Part shown: piece by piece, positions 1 to 6,351 of the stretch | How the letters are laid out: each line of letters begins with the position of its first letter | Numbering within the stretch: position 1 is the stretch's first letter | Origin: Chitinophagaceae bacterium | GTDB taxonomy: Bacteria; Bacteroidota; Bacteroidia; Chitinophagales; Chitinophagaceae | Assembly (NCBI GenBank): GCA_016786965.1 | Contig: JAEUVL010000429.1 | Span: 1 to 9,117, forward strand | Length of the DNA stretch: 9,117 nt | Direction: 5' to 3' | Made by a program: the position numbers and the translations under genes | The notes under the pieces: model-generated | Databases searched by the model: none | Seen by the model: only the letters and a program-made list of their open reading frames with translations | What the model was told of the DNA's origin: nothing

Positions 1-812
1 ACACCGAATAATGCTGTTTCCAGTGTGGCTGTTCCGGATGTAACCAATGCTGCTTTGGATTGGAGCAGGAGGTCGTAGGTCCTGTTGGCCACATAGGATA
101 CATTGGCATAATCTTTCAGCAACGCTTCATAAAAACTTTCATCAGCACCCGGTGCTTTGGCTACGATGAACTGGTACTGCGGATAGCGTTTACTTACTTC
201 CAGCATCACCGGAAGTTTCTTTAGTATTTCCTGTTTGCGGCTGCCGGGTAATAGAGCAATGATGGGCTTATCCGATAGTTTTTGACTTTTGACTTTTGAT
301 TTTTGGTCTTCCACTACTTCAATCAGGGGATGCCCCACATACTCCACCTCCCAGTTCCATTTGTTTTTAAAATAGTCTTTTTCAAAAGGAAGTATGACGA
401 GCATGGTATCAATACATTCTTTCATGCTCTTTACCCGGTTGGCTTTCCAGGCCCATACCTGCGGAGATATATAGTAGATGATCCGGAGGCCCTGTTGCTT
501 AGCCCATTTGGCTATGCGCAGGTTGAAGCCGGGATAATCAATAAGTATAAGTGTATCGGGCTGGTATTGTAAAATATCTTCTTTGCAAAAGGCCAGGTTG
601 CGGAAAATGGTGCGGAGGTTCATCAGTACTTCGGTGAAGCCCATAAAGGCCAGCTCCCGGTAATGTTTCATCAGGCGGGCGCCCTGTTCTTGCATTTTAT
701 CACCACCCCAGCAGCGGAATTGGGAGGTGCCATCAAGTTTTCTTAATTCTTTGATGAGGTTGGAACCGTGCAGGTCGCCGGAAGCTTCACCAGCAATAAG
801 ATAATATTTCAT
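1..812 (-). CDS. lpxB: Lipid-A-disaccharide synthase LpxB, 3' end cut by window edge
   Basis: LpxB is a family GT19 glycosyltransferase. It joins UDP-2,3-diacylglucosamine and lipid X to form lipid A disaccharide-1-phosphate at the cytoplasmic face of the inner membrane. The ATG at 812-810 opens a frame with 270 full codons before the edge; the family is usually about 360-390 residues, so roughly the last quarter is missing. Visible hallmarks are AGEASGDLHG (7-16), GFTEVL (58-63), DYPGFN (92-97), YYISPQVWAWK (113-123), GHPL (160-163), LLPGSR (187-192) and SGTATLE (259-265). The start is fixed because the nucleotide-binding motif GEASGD sits where the family has it, at the extreme N-terminus. 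No Shine-Dalgarno is evident, normal for Bacteroidota. It is the last visible gene of a surE-led cluster. Oddity: residues 169-178 (DQKSKVKSQK), in a variable linker, are encoded by a 7-base tandem repeat. Confidence 0.97.
   Translation of the reverse strand, partial: MKYYLIAGEASGDLHGSNLIKELRKLDGTSQFRCWGGDKMQEQGARLMKHYRELAFMGFTEVLMNLRTIFRNLAFCKEDILQYQPDTLILIDYPGFNLRIAKWAKQQGLRIIYYISPQVWAWKANRVKSMKECIDTMLVILPFEKDYFKNKWNWEVEYVGHPLIEVVEDQKSKVKSQKLSDKPIIALLPGSRKQEILKKLPVMLEVSKRYPQYQFIVAKAPGADESFYEALLKDYANVSYVANRTYDLLLQSKAALVTSGTATLETALFG
280..307. repeat. Four-unit 7-base tandem repeat inside lpxB
   Basis: On the plus strand the units are TTTTGAC (280-286), TTTTGAC (287-293), TTTTGAT (294-300) and TTTTGGT (301-307). 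Two are exact and two drift by one or two bases. They encode LpxB residues 169-178 in the segment between GHPL and LLPGSR, which varies in the family. Because the unit is not a multiple of three, gain or loss of one unit would shift the lpxB frame. Short heptanucleotide repeats of this general kind are known from filamentous cyanobacteria; a relation to those is only a resemblance. Confidence 0.75.
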
Positions 813-952
813 GGTGAACAGGGAATGATGAAAAGAGAATAGGGTATTCGCCAATGCTCAATAGAATTACCAGACGTACAAGTGTGCGATCCCGCCTGGG
901 GGCCGGGACAGGCTGCAACGAAAGCTGATAGTAGTAATGCCGCTGGCCTCAT
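809..952 (-). CDS. Doubtful 47-residue ORF with lipoprotein-like N-terminus
   Basis: An ATG at 952-950 opens 47 codons filling the gap between the 98-residue membrane protein gene (stop 967-965) and lpxB. Its TGA (811-809) overlaps the lpxB ATG in the arrangement ATGA, which would allow translational coupling. The product starts MRPAALLLSAFVAAC: a short hydrophobic stretch ending in VAAC, which fits a lipobox with Cys15. Against it: only one charged residue before the hydrophobic stretch, a very short hydrophobic core, no recognisable family, and overlap with the degenerate repeat and the GC-rich inverted repeat, suggesting non-coding spacer. I lean towards it being chance. Confidence 0.15.
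   Translation of the reverse strand: MRPAALLLSAFVAACPGPQAGSHTCTSGNSIEHWRIPYSLFIIPCSP
813..847. repeat. Degenerate 7-base repeat directly upstream of lpxB
   Basis: Read on the plus strand in steps of seven: GGTGAAC, AGGGAAT, GATGAAA, AGAGAAT, AGGGTAT. The loose consensus is rGgGAAt, with G and AA recurring at fixed positions. It abuts the lpxB start codon (812) and so occupies the untranslated leader or translation-initiation region. Purine-rich sequence can look periodic by chance; there is no exact duplicate unit here, unlike the repeat within lpxB. Confidence 0.4.
890..913. repeat. GC-rich overlapping inverted repeats in the spacer before lpxB
   Basis: Two mutually exclusive 5-base-pair stems can form: TCCCG (890-894) with CGGGA (904-908), and GCCTG (894-898) with CAGGC (909-913). 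They lie between the small membrane protein gene and lpxB in a locally GC-rich patch. No T-run follows on the minus strand, so a classical intrinsic terminator is not supported. It could be an RNA structure in the lpxB leader or spacer of no function. Confidence 0.3.
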
Positions 953-964
953 GATCTTTTATGC

Positions 965-1261
965 TTAATTGAACACTTTTAATACCAGTATGCCGATACC
1001 ATATACCAGGGTAACTATAAAAATACCTTTAGCGGTCTGGTCGCGGTGGGTGTTTACATACACGGTAAAGAGGATGGCATTGGCCAGCAGCGACAGCGAG
1101 CCGATGGAAGTGATCATCCGGTTATCATGCATGAAATAATCCAGGAATTCTTTGAAGGTATACGAAGGGAACTTGATGAAATATACTACGATAAGACCGA
1201 GCAGGGGGCCGAGTAAGCCTAATGCTAATCCCAGGCGCAGGTTGTCTTTGGTAAAAATCAT
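965..1261 (-). CDS. Small three-helix membrane protein of unknown function
   Basis: This 98-residue protein is not recognised as a named family. Three hydrophobic segments are visible: residues 10-29 (LGLALGLLGPLLGLIVVYFI), 51-69 and 78-96, which predict three inner-membrane helices. A loop with aromatic and acidic residues (FPSYTFKEFLDYFMHDNR, 31-48) joins the first two, and a short polar loop (NTHRDQTAKG, 70-79) joins the last two. It starts at an ATG 39 bases after the surE stop, on the same strand, so it is probably cotranscribed with surE and perhaps lpxB. The position next to an envelope-lipid gene hints at an envelope role, but nothing in the sequence shows one. The clean hydrophobic pattern and close spacing argue that it is a real gene. 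Confidence 0.8.
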   Translation of the reverse strand: MIFTKDNLRLGLALGLLGPLLGLIVVYFIKFPSYTFKEFLDYFMHDNRMITSIGSLSLLANAILFTVYVNTHRDQTAKGIFIVTLVYGIGILVLKVFN

Positions 1262-1300
1262 GGGCGGGTGGTTTTTGGTTTAGCGGATGCTCCGGTCGGT

Positions 1301-2140
1301 TTATTTCCAGAGTTTTTCCAGTTTGGATTTTAAAACGTAATTGGTGAGGTCAAATTGTACAGGGACCACACTTACATAATTATTGGCCAGTGCCCACACA
1401 TCCGTATCAGTGCCTTTATCAAAGTTGACAAACTCCCCGGTAAGCCAGTAATAGTGGCGTCCGTGGGGGTCGTTTCGTTCAATGAAGTCTTCTTCGTATT
1501 TGGCATAGGCCTGCTTGCAGATCTTGAAGCCTTTTAATAGTTCCGTTGCCACGGCAGGGATGTTCACATTCAGCACCGTGTGTTTGTCGAGTTTGGTGCG
1601 GAGCATTTTTTCTACAATAAGGCGCACATATTTGCGGGCGCCGGTAAAATCAGCATCAATGCGGTAATCGAGTAAGGAGAAGCCGGCGGAAGGGATGCTT
1701 TCGATAGCGGCTTCCACGGCAGCGGACATCGTGCCGGAGTAGATGACATTGATACTATGATTAGCGCCATGATTGATACCACTAAGACAAATATCTGGCT
1801 TGCGGTGGAGTACTTTGTCAACAGCCAGTTTTACACAATCAACGGGGGTGCCGGTGCAGGACCATGTTTCCACATTATCAATAGTATGCAGTTTATGCAG
1901 GCGCAATGGCTGGCCAATGGTAATGGCATGCCCCATGCCTGACTGTGGTTTATCCGGTGCCACCACTACTATCTTGCCCATGTCTTTAACGGCCTCCACG
2001 AGGTTTTGAATGCCGGGGGCTGTCACCCCATCATCATTGGTAATAAGAATTACGGGTTTCTCTTTTTTTACGGAAGCTTTGGGCTTGGCGGCAGGAGCAG
2101 GTTTACTTTTCTTAGGAGATGGTTTTGCTTTTTTTGTCAT
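1301..2140 (-). CDS. surE: 5'/3'-nucleotidase SurE with a lysine-rich N-terminal tail
   Basis: SurE is a metal-dependent phosphatase that removes phosphate from 5'- and 3'-nucleoside monophosphates. With the ATG at 2140-2138 the product is 279 residues. The family core begins at about residue 29: ILITNDDG (31-38), APDKPQSGMGHAIT (61-74), GTPVDCVK (97-104) and LSGINHGAN (119-127). The expected metal ligands are all present: Asp36, Asp37, Ser67 and Asn123. The frame is open back to a TTG at 2278, but the extra 46 residues look like read-through and the ATG is preferred. Oddity: residues 2-29 form a tail rich in Lys, Ala and Pro, absent from the compact family form of about 250 residues. It is the first gene of the minus-strand cluster and diverges from the repressor at 2362, so the 221 bases between them must hold its promoter; I could not identify it. 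Confidence 0.95.
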   Translation of the reverse strand: MTKKAKPSPKKSKPAPAAKPKASVKKEKPVILITNDDGVTAPGIQNLVEAVKDMGKIVVVAPDKPQSGMGHAITIGQPLRLHKLHTIDNVETWSCTGTPVDCVKLAVDKVLHRKPDICLSGINHGANHSINVIYSGTMSAAVEAAIESIPSAGFSLLDYRIDADFTGARKYVRLIVEKMLRTKLDKHTVLNVNIPAVATELLKGFKICKQAYAKYEEDFIERNDPHGRHYYWLTGEFVNFDKGTDTDVWALANNYVSVVPVQFDLTNYVLKSKLEKLWK

Positions 2141-2312
2141 ACGCAGCAAAAATCTTTGTTTTTTCTGGCTTCGCCAAAAAGGGGTTGGCATGAATGGCAG
2201 TAACACCACAGGTGGATAGTTGTTATTGCTATAGTTTTCATCAGCGGTGTCTTTCTGTATATTATTTATAATGATCAATACGATCAGCGTTAGTAATTGG
2301 TAAAAAAATATT

Positions 2313-2340
2313 TTGTTTATCTAAAATAATTAGTATTTTG
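2313..2340 (+). promoter_or_regulatory. Probable promoter of the LexA-like repressor gene
   Basis: A TTG at 2313-2315 (within TTTTG) and TATTTTG at 2334-2340 are separated by 18 bases. This approximates the Bacteroidota primary sigma consensus (TTTG, 19-20 bases, TAnnTTTG), with the -7 element one base short. It would place transcription start near 2346, giving a leader of about 16 bases before the ATG at 2362. The -7 element lies inside the inverted repeat of TTAGT boxes, as expected for a repressor-controlled promoter. The assignment rests on consensus matching only. Confidence 0.5.
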
Positions 2341-2356
2341 CACTAACTTAATTAGT
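2327..2356. promoter_or_regulatory. Operator-like TTAGT/ACTAA box array before the repressor gene
   Basis: Three 5-base boxes alternate in orientation: TTAGT (2330-2334), ACTAA (2342-2346) and TTAGT (2352-2356). They form two overlapping inverted repeats: TTAGTATTTTGCACTAA (7-base spacer) and ACTAACTTAATTAGT (5-base spacer). The octamer TAATTAGT occurs exactly twice, at 2327-2334 and 2349-2356, 22 bases apart and so about two helical turns, on the same DNA face. A further TTAGT lies at 2290-2294. The array covers the presumed -7 element and start point of the helix-turn-helix repressor gene, so autorepression by dimers is the natural reading. Binding is inferred, not shown. Confidence 0.55.
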
Positions 2357-2361
2357 CAGCT

Positions 2362-3111
2362 ATGGCCATTTCCAATCAAAACATGAAGTACCTGCGTAAG
2401 CTCAGGGGCTGGACGCAGGAAGAGTTCGCTAATAAATTGCGGATCAAACGTTCCCTGCTGGGAGCATATGAAGAAGAGAGAGCGGAGCCCCGTATTGATG
2501 TGCTGGAAGTAGTGTGTGATATGTTCAAACTGACACTGGATGATATTCTGCGCAAGGACCTGAGTGATAACAAAAGTAATTACATGGCCAAGCGCCGCGC
2601 CATGAAGCTGGCGCAGGGCCGTTCGGATATTCCTTTTGTGCCGGTAAAGGCCGCGGCCGGTTACCTGGCAGGTTATGCCGACCCTGAGTTTATTGATGAA
2701 TTGAATACATTCACTTTACCCATGCTTACCGGGGGTAATTACCGTGCCTTTGAGATCATTGGAGATTCTATGCTGCCAACGCCCAGTGGTTCTGTGATCG
2801 TGGGTGAAAAAGTAGATAGCCTGGACGATGTGAAAAATAATGCCGCCTGTATCGTGGTTTCCCGAAATGAAGGGGTTGTATATAAGCGGGTGCAAAAGAA
2901 CCAGCGCCAAAAGAACAAGCTGACCTTAGTAAGCGATAACCCTTCCTTTCATCCTTATACCGTAAATTCTGACGAGATACTGGAAATGTGGCAAGCCCAA
3001 ATGGTGATTTCCCGTGCCAATACACAGCAGCGCTGGGATATGAACCAACTTACCAGTATGGTTTCGGATTTACAGGAGCAGGTTACTTCGTTGAAAAAGA
3101 GGATGAATTAG
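2362..3111 (+). CDS. LexA-like repressor: XRE helix-turn-helix plus S24 autoprotease domain
   Basis: A 249-residue regulator. Residues 8-63 are an XRE/HTH_3 DNA-binding domain (MKYLRKLRGWTQEEFANKL...). Residues about 92-215 are a LexA/UmuD/CI-type S24 domain. Catalytic Ser136 is in GDSM and Lys175 in VVYKRV; the Ala99-Gly100 bond in KAAAGY matches the self-cleavage site of LexA-type repressors. The spacings Gly100-Ser136 (36) and Ser136-Lys175 (39) resemble those of E. coli LexA (34 and 37). The C-terminus (227-249) shows hydrophobic residues at 230, 234, 237, 241, 244 and 248, a short coiled coil not part of LexA. By family logic it is a dimeric repressor inactivated by self-cleavage, perhaps on RecA filaments after DNA damage; the inducing signal here is inference. 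The winged-helix of true LexA is replaced by XRE, so lexA would be a misleading symbol. It diverges from surE and has operator-like boxes directly upstream. Confidence 0.9.
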   Translation: MAISNQNMKYLRKLRGWTQEEFANKLRIKRSLLGAYEEERAEPRIDVLEVVCDMFKLTLDDILRKDLSDNKSNYMAKRRAMKLAQGRSDIPFVPVKAAAGYLAGYADPEFIDELNTFTLPMLTGGNYRAFEIIGDSMLPTPSGSVIVGEKVDSLDDVKNNAACIVVSRNEGVVYKRVQKNQRQKNKLTLVSDNPSFHPYTVNSDEILEMWQAQMVISRANTQQRWDMNQLTSMVSDLQEQVTSLKKRMN

Positions 3112-3183
3112 CCTTTTTACGCCATAAACAATTGTTTTTTCCCGGTTTTTGAGGGCAGCCTTCCACCCCTCAATTTTGTCTGT

Positions 3184-3191
3184 TATCTTTG
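3184..3191 (+). promoter_or_regulatory. -7 promoter element of the DUF5916 gene
   Basis: TATCTTTG matches the Bacteroidota -7 consensus TAnnTTTG exactly. The -33 region about 20 bases upstream (TTCC near 3161) is a poor match. Transcription would begin near 3197, about a dozen bases before the ATG at 3209. That rules out the upstream in-frame TTG at 3149, which would lie outside the transcript, and supports the ATG start. Confidence 0.6.
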
Positions 3192-3208
3192 ACCGTATCA
3201 ACAATTGC

Positions 3209-5656
3209 ATGACGTTTAGAAATTATATCTGGCTACCCTTGGTATTGATTTGCGGAGAACTTTTTTCCCAAAATAAGGCTGTTGAAGCTATCAAAACAGA
3301 GCAGGCCCCCAAAATAGATGGCCGCCTGGATGATGCAATTTGGAGCACCTTACCTGCCATTTCAGATTTTGTACAAAACTTTCCTACTTATGGATTACCC
3401 TGTTCACAAAAAACAGATGTAAAGATCGCTTACGACAACTTTGCGATCTATGTGGGTGCCTTTCTGTATGATGATCCGTCACTTATCCGCAAACAAATAA
3501 CCGCCCGTGACGGTGAACAACAAAGCGACGTGGATTATTTCGCGGTCTTCTTCGATACTTATAACGATAACCAGAATGGGTTCCAGTTTCTCGTTACTAC
3601 GGCTAATGTGCAAACGGATGCCAGGCTCGGGCCCAATATGGGCGATGAATTTAGTCCCGGTGATAAGACCTGGGATGCAGTATGGGATAGTAAGGTCCAT
3701 ATGCAGGCTAATGGCTGGTCCGTGGAAATGCGCATTCCATACATCTCCCTTCGTTTTTCAAAGAAAGAAGTGCAGAGTTGGGGCTTGCAATTGCTTCGCT
3801 TTATCCGCCGCACCAATGAGAGCAGCTACTGGAGCCCGGTGAATCCACAGGTGAATGGCTTTGTGAACCAGTTTGGAGACCTGAATGGCTTAAAGAATAT
3901 CATTCCTCCGTTGCGCCTTAGTTTTTCGCCATATGTTACTACGGGTTACCGGAATTCTCCGCAGCCCAACGGGCGGCTGAATGAATGGCTTCGCAATGGT
4001 GGTATGGATGTTAAGTACGGATTGAATGAAAGCTTTACACTCGACGCTACCCTGATCCCTGACTTTGGCCAGGTGATCTCTGATAATGTAGTAAACAACC
4101 TGACACCCTACGAGGTGCGCTTCACAGAGAACCGCCAGTTCTTTACCGAGGGCACCGAGATATTTAATAAAGCTAACCTCTTCTATTCCCGCCGGATCGG
4201 TGCTACCCCGGATGGTTATTTTGGAGTAAGAGGATTTGTAGGGGCTAATCCCAACTGGACCATCGTTAAGAACCCATCTGTTACACAACTATACAATGCG
4301 ACCAAGTTCTCCGGCAGGACTGAAAAAAAATTGGGGGTCGGTATTTTCAATGCCGTTACAGCCCCGATGGAAGCTAAGATCAGGAATACTATTACAGGGA
4401 AGGACTCTGTCATAGAAACATCTGCGCTGGCGAATTATAATATTGTGGTGCTGGACCAGGCTTTCAAAGGCCGGTCTTATGTTACATTCACCAATACCAA
4501 TGTGATCAGGAATGGTAACGGCCGGGATGCGAATGTAACAGCGGTGGATGTGGCTTTGTATAATAAGAAGAATACAAAAGTGTTGCGGGGTACAGCCCGG
4601 TACAGTAAGATATGGGGAGCTAACCCTTATGACGGATACAACACTACGCTGCGTTATGATAAAGTAGGAGGCAAATGGAATTATTACCTGTCAGGCAATG
4701 TGGAGTCGAAACGCTATGACCCCAATGACCTTGGTATCCTTACAGCTCCTAATGAAGTGACTTACCGGGGCAGCCTTAGCTTTCGGCAACCACAACCTAC
4801 CCAAAACTTTATTACCTATAGTTACTCCATCAGTCCCACCCTGCAATATTTATATCAGCCTTATGGTTTCAGCCGCTTTAGTGTGGCAGGTTCCGCTTTT
4901 TGGGTATTCAAAAACTTTTGGGATGTTAGCGTTGAGGCAACTGTAATACCGGGGCAGGAGCGTAATTATTTTGAGCTGAGAACAGACGGCCGCTACCTCA
5001 GTTACCCCACCAATTACTCACTTGATATTGGAGGCAGTACTGACAGCCGCAAGAAACTTTTTGTTCGGTTTGGCGGTGCTTACGCACTGGCACCTGATTA
5101 TGATAACTTCTATCACAGTATCAGCCTGGGAATGCGTTTCCGCTTTACCAACAGATTTTCACTGGACCTGCAAACAGATTCCCATTTTGAAGAGAACCAG
5201 TTGGGTTTTGCCTTTGCCAGAGAAATCAATGGCGAGCCGATCGTTGGATTCCGCGACAACCGTGATTTTATCTCTGTATTATCGGGTATTTATAATTTCA
5301 CCTCCCGCATGAACCTCACTCTGCGGGCAAGACATTACTGGAACAAAGTAAGCTATATCAGTTTTCATAATGTGGACAGCAAAGGATATTTATTGTCAAG
5401 ACCTTTCATAAACGGGCAGGATGAAAATTATAATGCCTTTAATGTGGATGCGTTTCTTACCTGGGATTTTCGCCTGGGCAGCCGTCTTATATTAGGGTAT
5501 AAAAATTGGCTGGGAGATGATGAGGTGGTGAACCTGACCGGGAAGAATACCTATCTCCGTAACCTGGGTGAATTATTCTCTCTCAATCATGGGAATGAGT
5601 TTACCATTCGCTTTATCTATTTCCTGGATTATAATCAACTGCGCAAAAAACACTAG
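3209..5656 (+). CDS. Exported CBM9-like / DUF5916 predicted outer-membrane protein
   Basis: An 815-residue protein counted from the ATG at 3209. Residues 1-20 (MTFRNYIWLPLVLICGELFS) are a signal peptide, with cleavage probably near Ser20-Gln21. Residues about 34-210 match the carbohydrate-binding family 9-like fold typical of this family: KIDGRLDDAIW (35-45), AYDNFAIYVGAF (74-85), FFDTYNDNQNGFQF (114-127) and DARLG (137-141). The remainder, about 235-815, is the DUF5916 region with the signature NLTPYEVRFTENRQFFTEG (297-315). It then shows many alternating polar/aromatic strands such as SLDLQTDSHF and RLILGYKNWLGD, as in an outer-membrane beta-barrel. Length is in the family's usual 700-900 range. 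The substrate and activity are unknown; binding of glycans or glycan-linked ligands is suggested only by the CBM9-like fold. It has its own promoter and does not look cotranscribed with the repressor 97 bases upstream. Its TAG overlaps the stop of the convergent pdeM. Confidence 0.9.
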   Translation: MTFRNYIWLPLVLICGELFSQNKAVEAIKTEQAPKIDGRLDDAIWSTLPAISDFVQNFPTYGLPCSQKTDVKIAYDNFAIYVGAFLYDDPSLIRKQITARDGEQQSDVDYFAVFFDTYNDNQNGFQFLVTTANVQTDARLGPNMGDEFSPGDKTWDAVWDSKVHMQANGWSVEMRIPYISLRFSKKEVQSWGLQLLRFIRRTNESSYWSPVNPQVNGFVNQFGDLNGLKNIIPPLRLSFSPYVTTGYRNSPQPNGRLNEWLRNGGMDVKYGLNESFTLDATLIPDFGQVISDNVVNNLTPYEVRFTENRQFFTEGTEIFNKANLFYSRRIGATPDGYFGVRGFVGANPNWTIVKNPSVTQLYNATKFSGRTEKKLGVGIFNAVTAPMEAKIRNTITGKDSVIETSALANYNIVVLDQAFKGRSYVTFTNTNVIRNGNGRDANVTAVDVALYNKKNTKVLRGTARYSKIWGANPYDGYNTTLRYDKVGGKWNYYLSGNVESKRYDPNDLGILTAPNEVTYRGSLSFRQPQPTQNFITYSYSISPTLQYLYQPYGFSRFSVAGSAFWVFKNFWDVSVEATVIPGQERNYFELRTDGRYLSYPTNYSLDIGGSTDSRKKLFVRFGGAYALAPDYDNFYHSISLGMRFRFTNRFSLDLQTDSHFEENQLGFAFAREINGEPIVGFRDNRDFISVLSGIYNFTSRMNLTLRARHYWNKVSYISFHNVDSKGYLLSRPFINGQDENYNAFNVDAFLTWDFRLGSRLILGYKNWLGDDEVVNLTGKNTYLRNLGELFSLNHGNEFTIRFIYFLDYNQLRKKH

Positions 5657-6321
5657 GTCATTTTCATGATCGAATTTTCCACGATCGCAAAAACATTTTC
5701 CTCTTTCTCCGGCGTTACCAGGTAGCCACCAGTAAAATGACTGAAAGCAGGTAACACACAGCTGTCTTTTCTAAAATAATAACAGGGAAATTTCAGCGAT
5801 TGCTTCCCCTTTCCTTTCAACAGATAGGCGGGATGTACATGTCCGCTGAAAATATAGAATGCCTTGCTGTTGGCATACATCTTTTGATACCGCTTGTCTT
5901 CATGCCGAAAACCAAATTTCCCGATCTCTAATTGCCAGGGATGAAGCGTTACAGCTCCTTCGGTATACCACTGATCATCTAAGATGTCATGATTGCCTTT
6001 AACAAGATCTATTTGCAGTTGGGAAAAATCTTTTCTCCATTTTAAGAACAGATCCAGCTCTTTGTTTTGGGTACTGTGTGTAAAATCTCCAACGATGATC
6101 AGCCGCTCCGCTTTATAAAAGTATAAAGCGGCCATCAGCCGTTGCAGATCGGTGGTGTACACTTTTTGCGGGATGGCAATACCTTCCTTTCTGAAATGTC
6201 CTGTTTTGCCGAGGTGAACATCTGTTACGATCAGGGTATTTTGTTCTTCCCAAAACAGGCTTCTGTCCGGCGACATCCAGAAAATATTACCCAGGATAAT
6301 ATGAGGAACAGGGTTTTGCAT
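5653..6321 (-). CDS. pdeM: Ligase-associated DNA damage response endonuclease PdeM
   Basis: A 222-residue calcineurin-like metallophosphoesterase of the TIGR04123 type. This family is encoded with an Lhr-like helicase, an ATP-dependent DNA ligase and an MBL-fold exonuclease in a bacterial repair cassette. All two-metal-centre motifs are present, numbered from the ATG: TDVHLG with Asp34 and His36, GDFTHS with Asp79, GNHD (109-112), and SGHVHP with His161 and His163. The ATG at 6321-6319 is preferred over an in-frame TTG at 6333 because it is a standard codon and the conserved core begins well after it. It starts 30 bases after the helicase stop on the same strand, so the two are probably cotranscribed. 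Its TAG shares the CTAG at 5653-5656 with the convergent DUF5916 gene. The exact substrate in the cell is not established by sequence; phosphodiesterase or nuclease action on DNA is inferred from the family. Confidence 0.92.
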   Translation of the reverse strand: MQNPVPHIILGNIFWMSPDRSLFWEEQNTLIVTDVHLGKTGHFRKEGIAIPQKVYTTDLQRLMAALYFYKAERLIIVGDFTHSTQNKELDLFLKWRKDFSQLQIDLVKGNHDILDDQWYTEGAVTLHPWQLEIGKFGFRHEDKRYQKMYANSKAFYIFSGHVHPAYLLKGKGKQSLKFPCYYFRKDSCVLPAFSHFTGGYLVTPEKEENVFAIVENSIMKMT

Positions 6322-6351
6322 ACAAGGCGGCAAATCTACAGCAAAACATCG

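Noticed and set aside
890..913. Inverted repeat as intrinsic terminator before lpxB
   Set aside because: No T-run follows in the minus-strand direction, and terminating here would cut lpxB off from its likely promoter.
2141..2278. In-frame extension of surE to a TTG at 2278
   Set aside because: The extra 46 residues are unlike SurE, the start is non-standard, and an ATG lies at 2140 before the basic tail and conserved core.
3126..3137. AAACAATTGTTT palindrome followed by a T-run, as a terminator for the repressor gene
   Set aside because: The stem would be only four A/T-rich pairs around a 4-base loop, too weak for a confident intrinsic terminator.
3149..3208. In-frame extension of the DUF5916 gene to a TTG at 3149
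   Set aside because: It would put 20 residues before a clear signal peptide and would cover the exact -7 promoter element at 3184-3191.
3890..4288. 132-codon minus-strand open frame
   Set aside because: Antisense shadow of the DUF5916 barrel region, with no family resemblance.
6322..6333. TTG start for pdeM at 6333
   Set aside because: Adds only four residues with a non-standard codon; the ATG at 6321 is adequate and better spaced.
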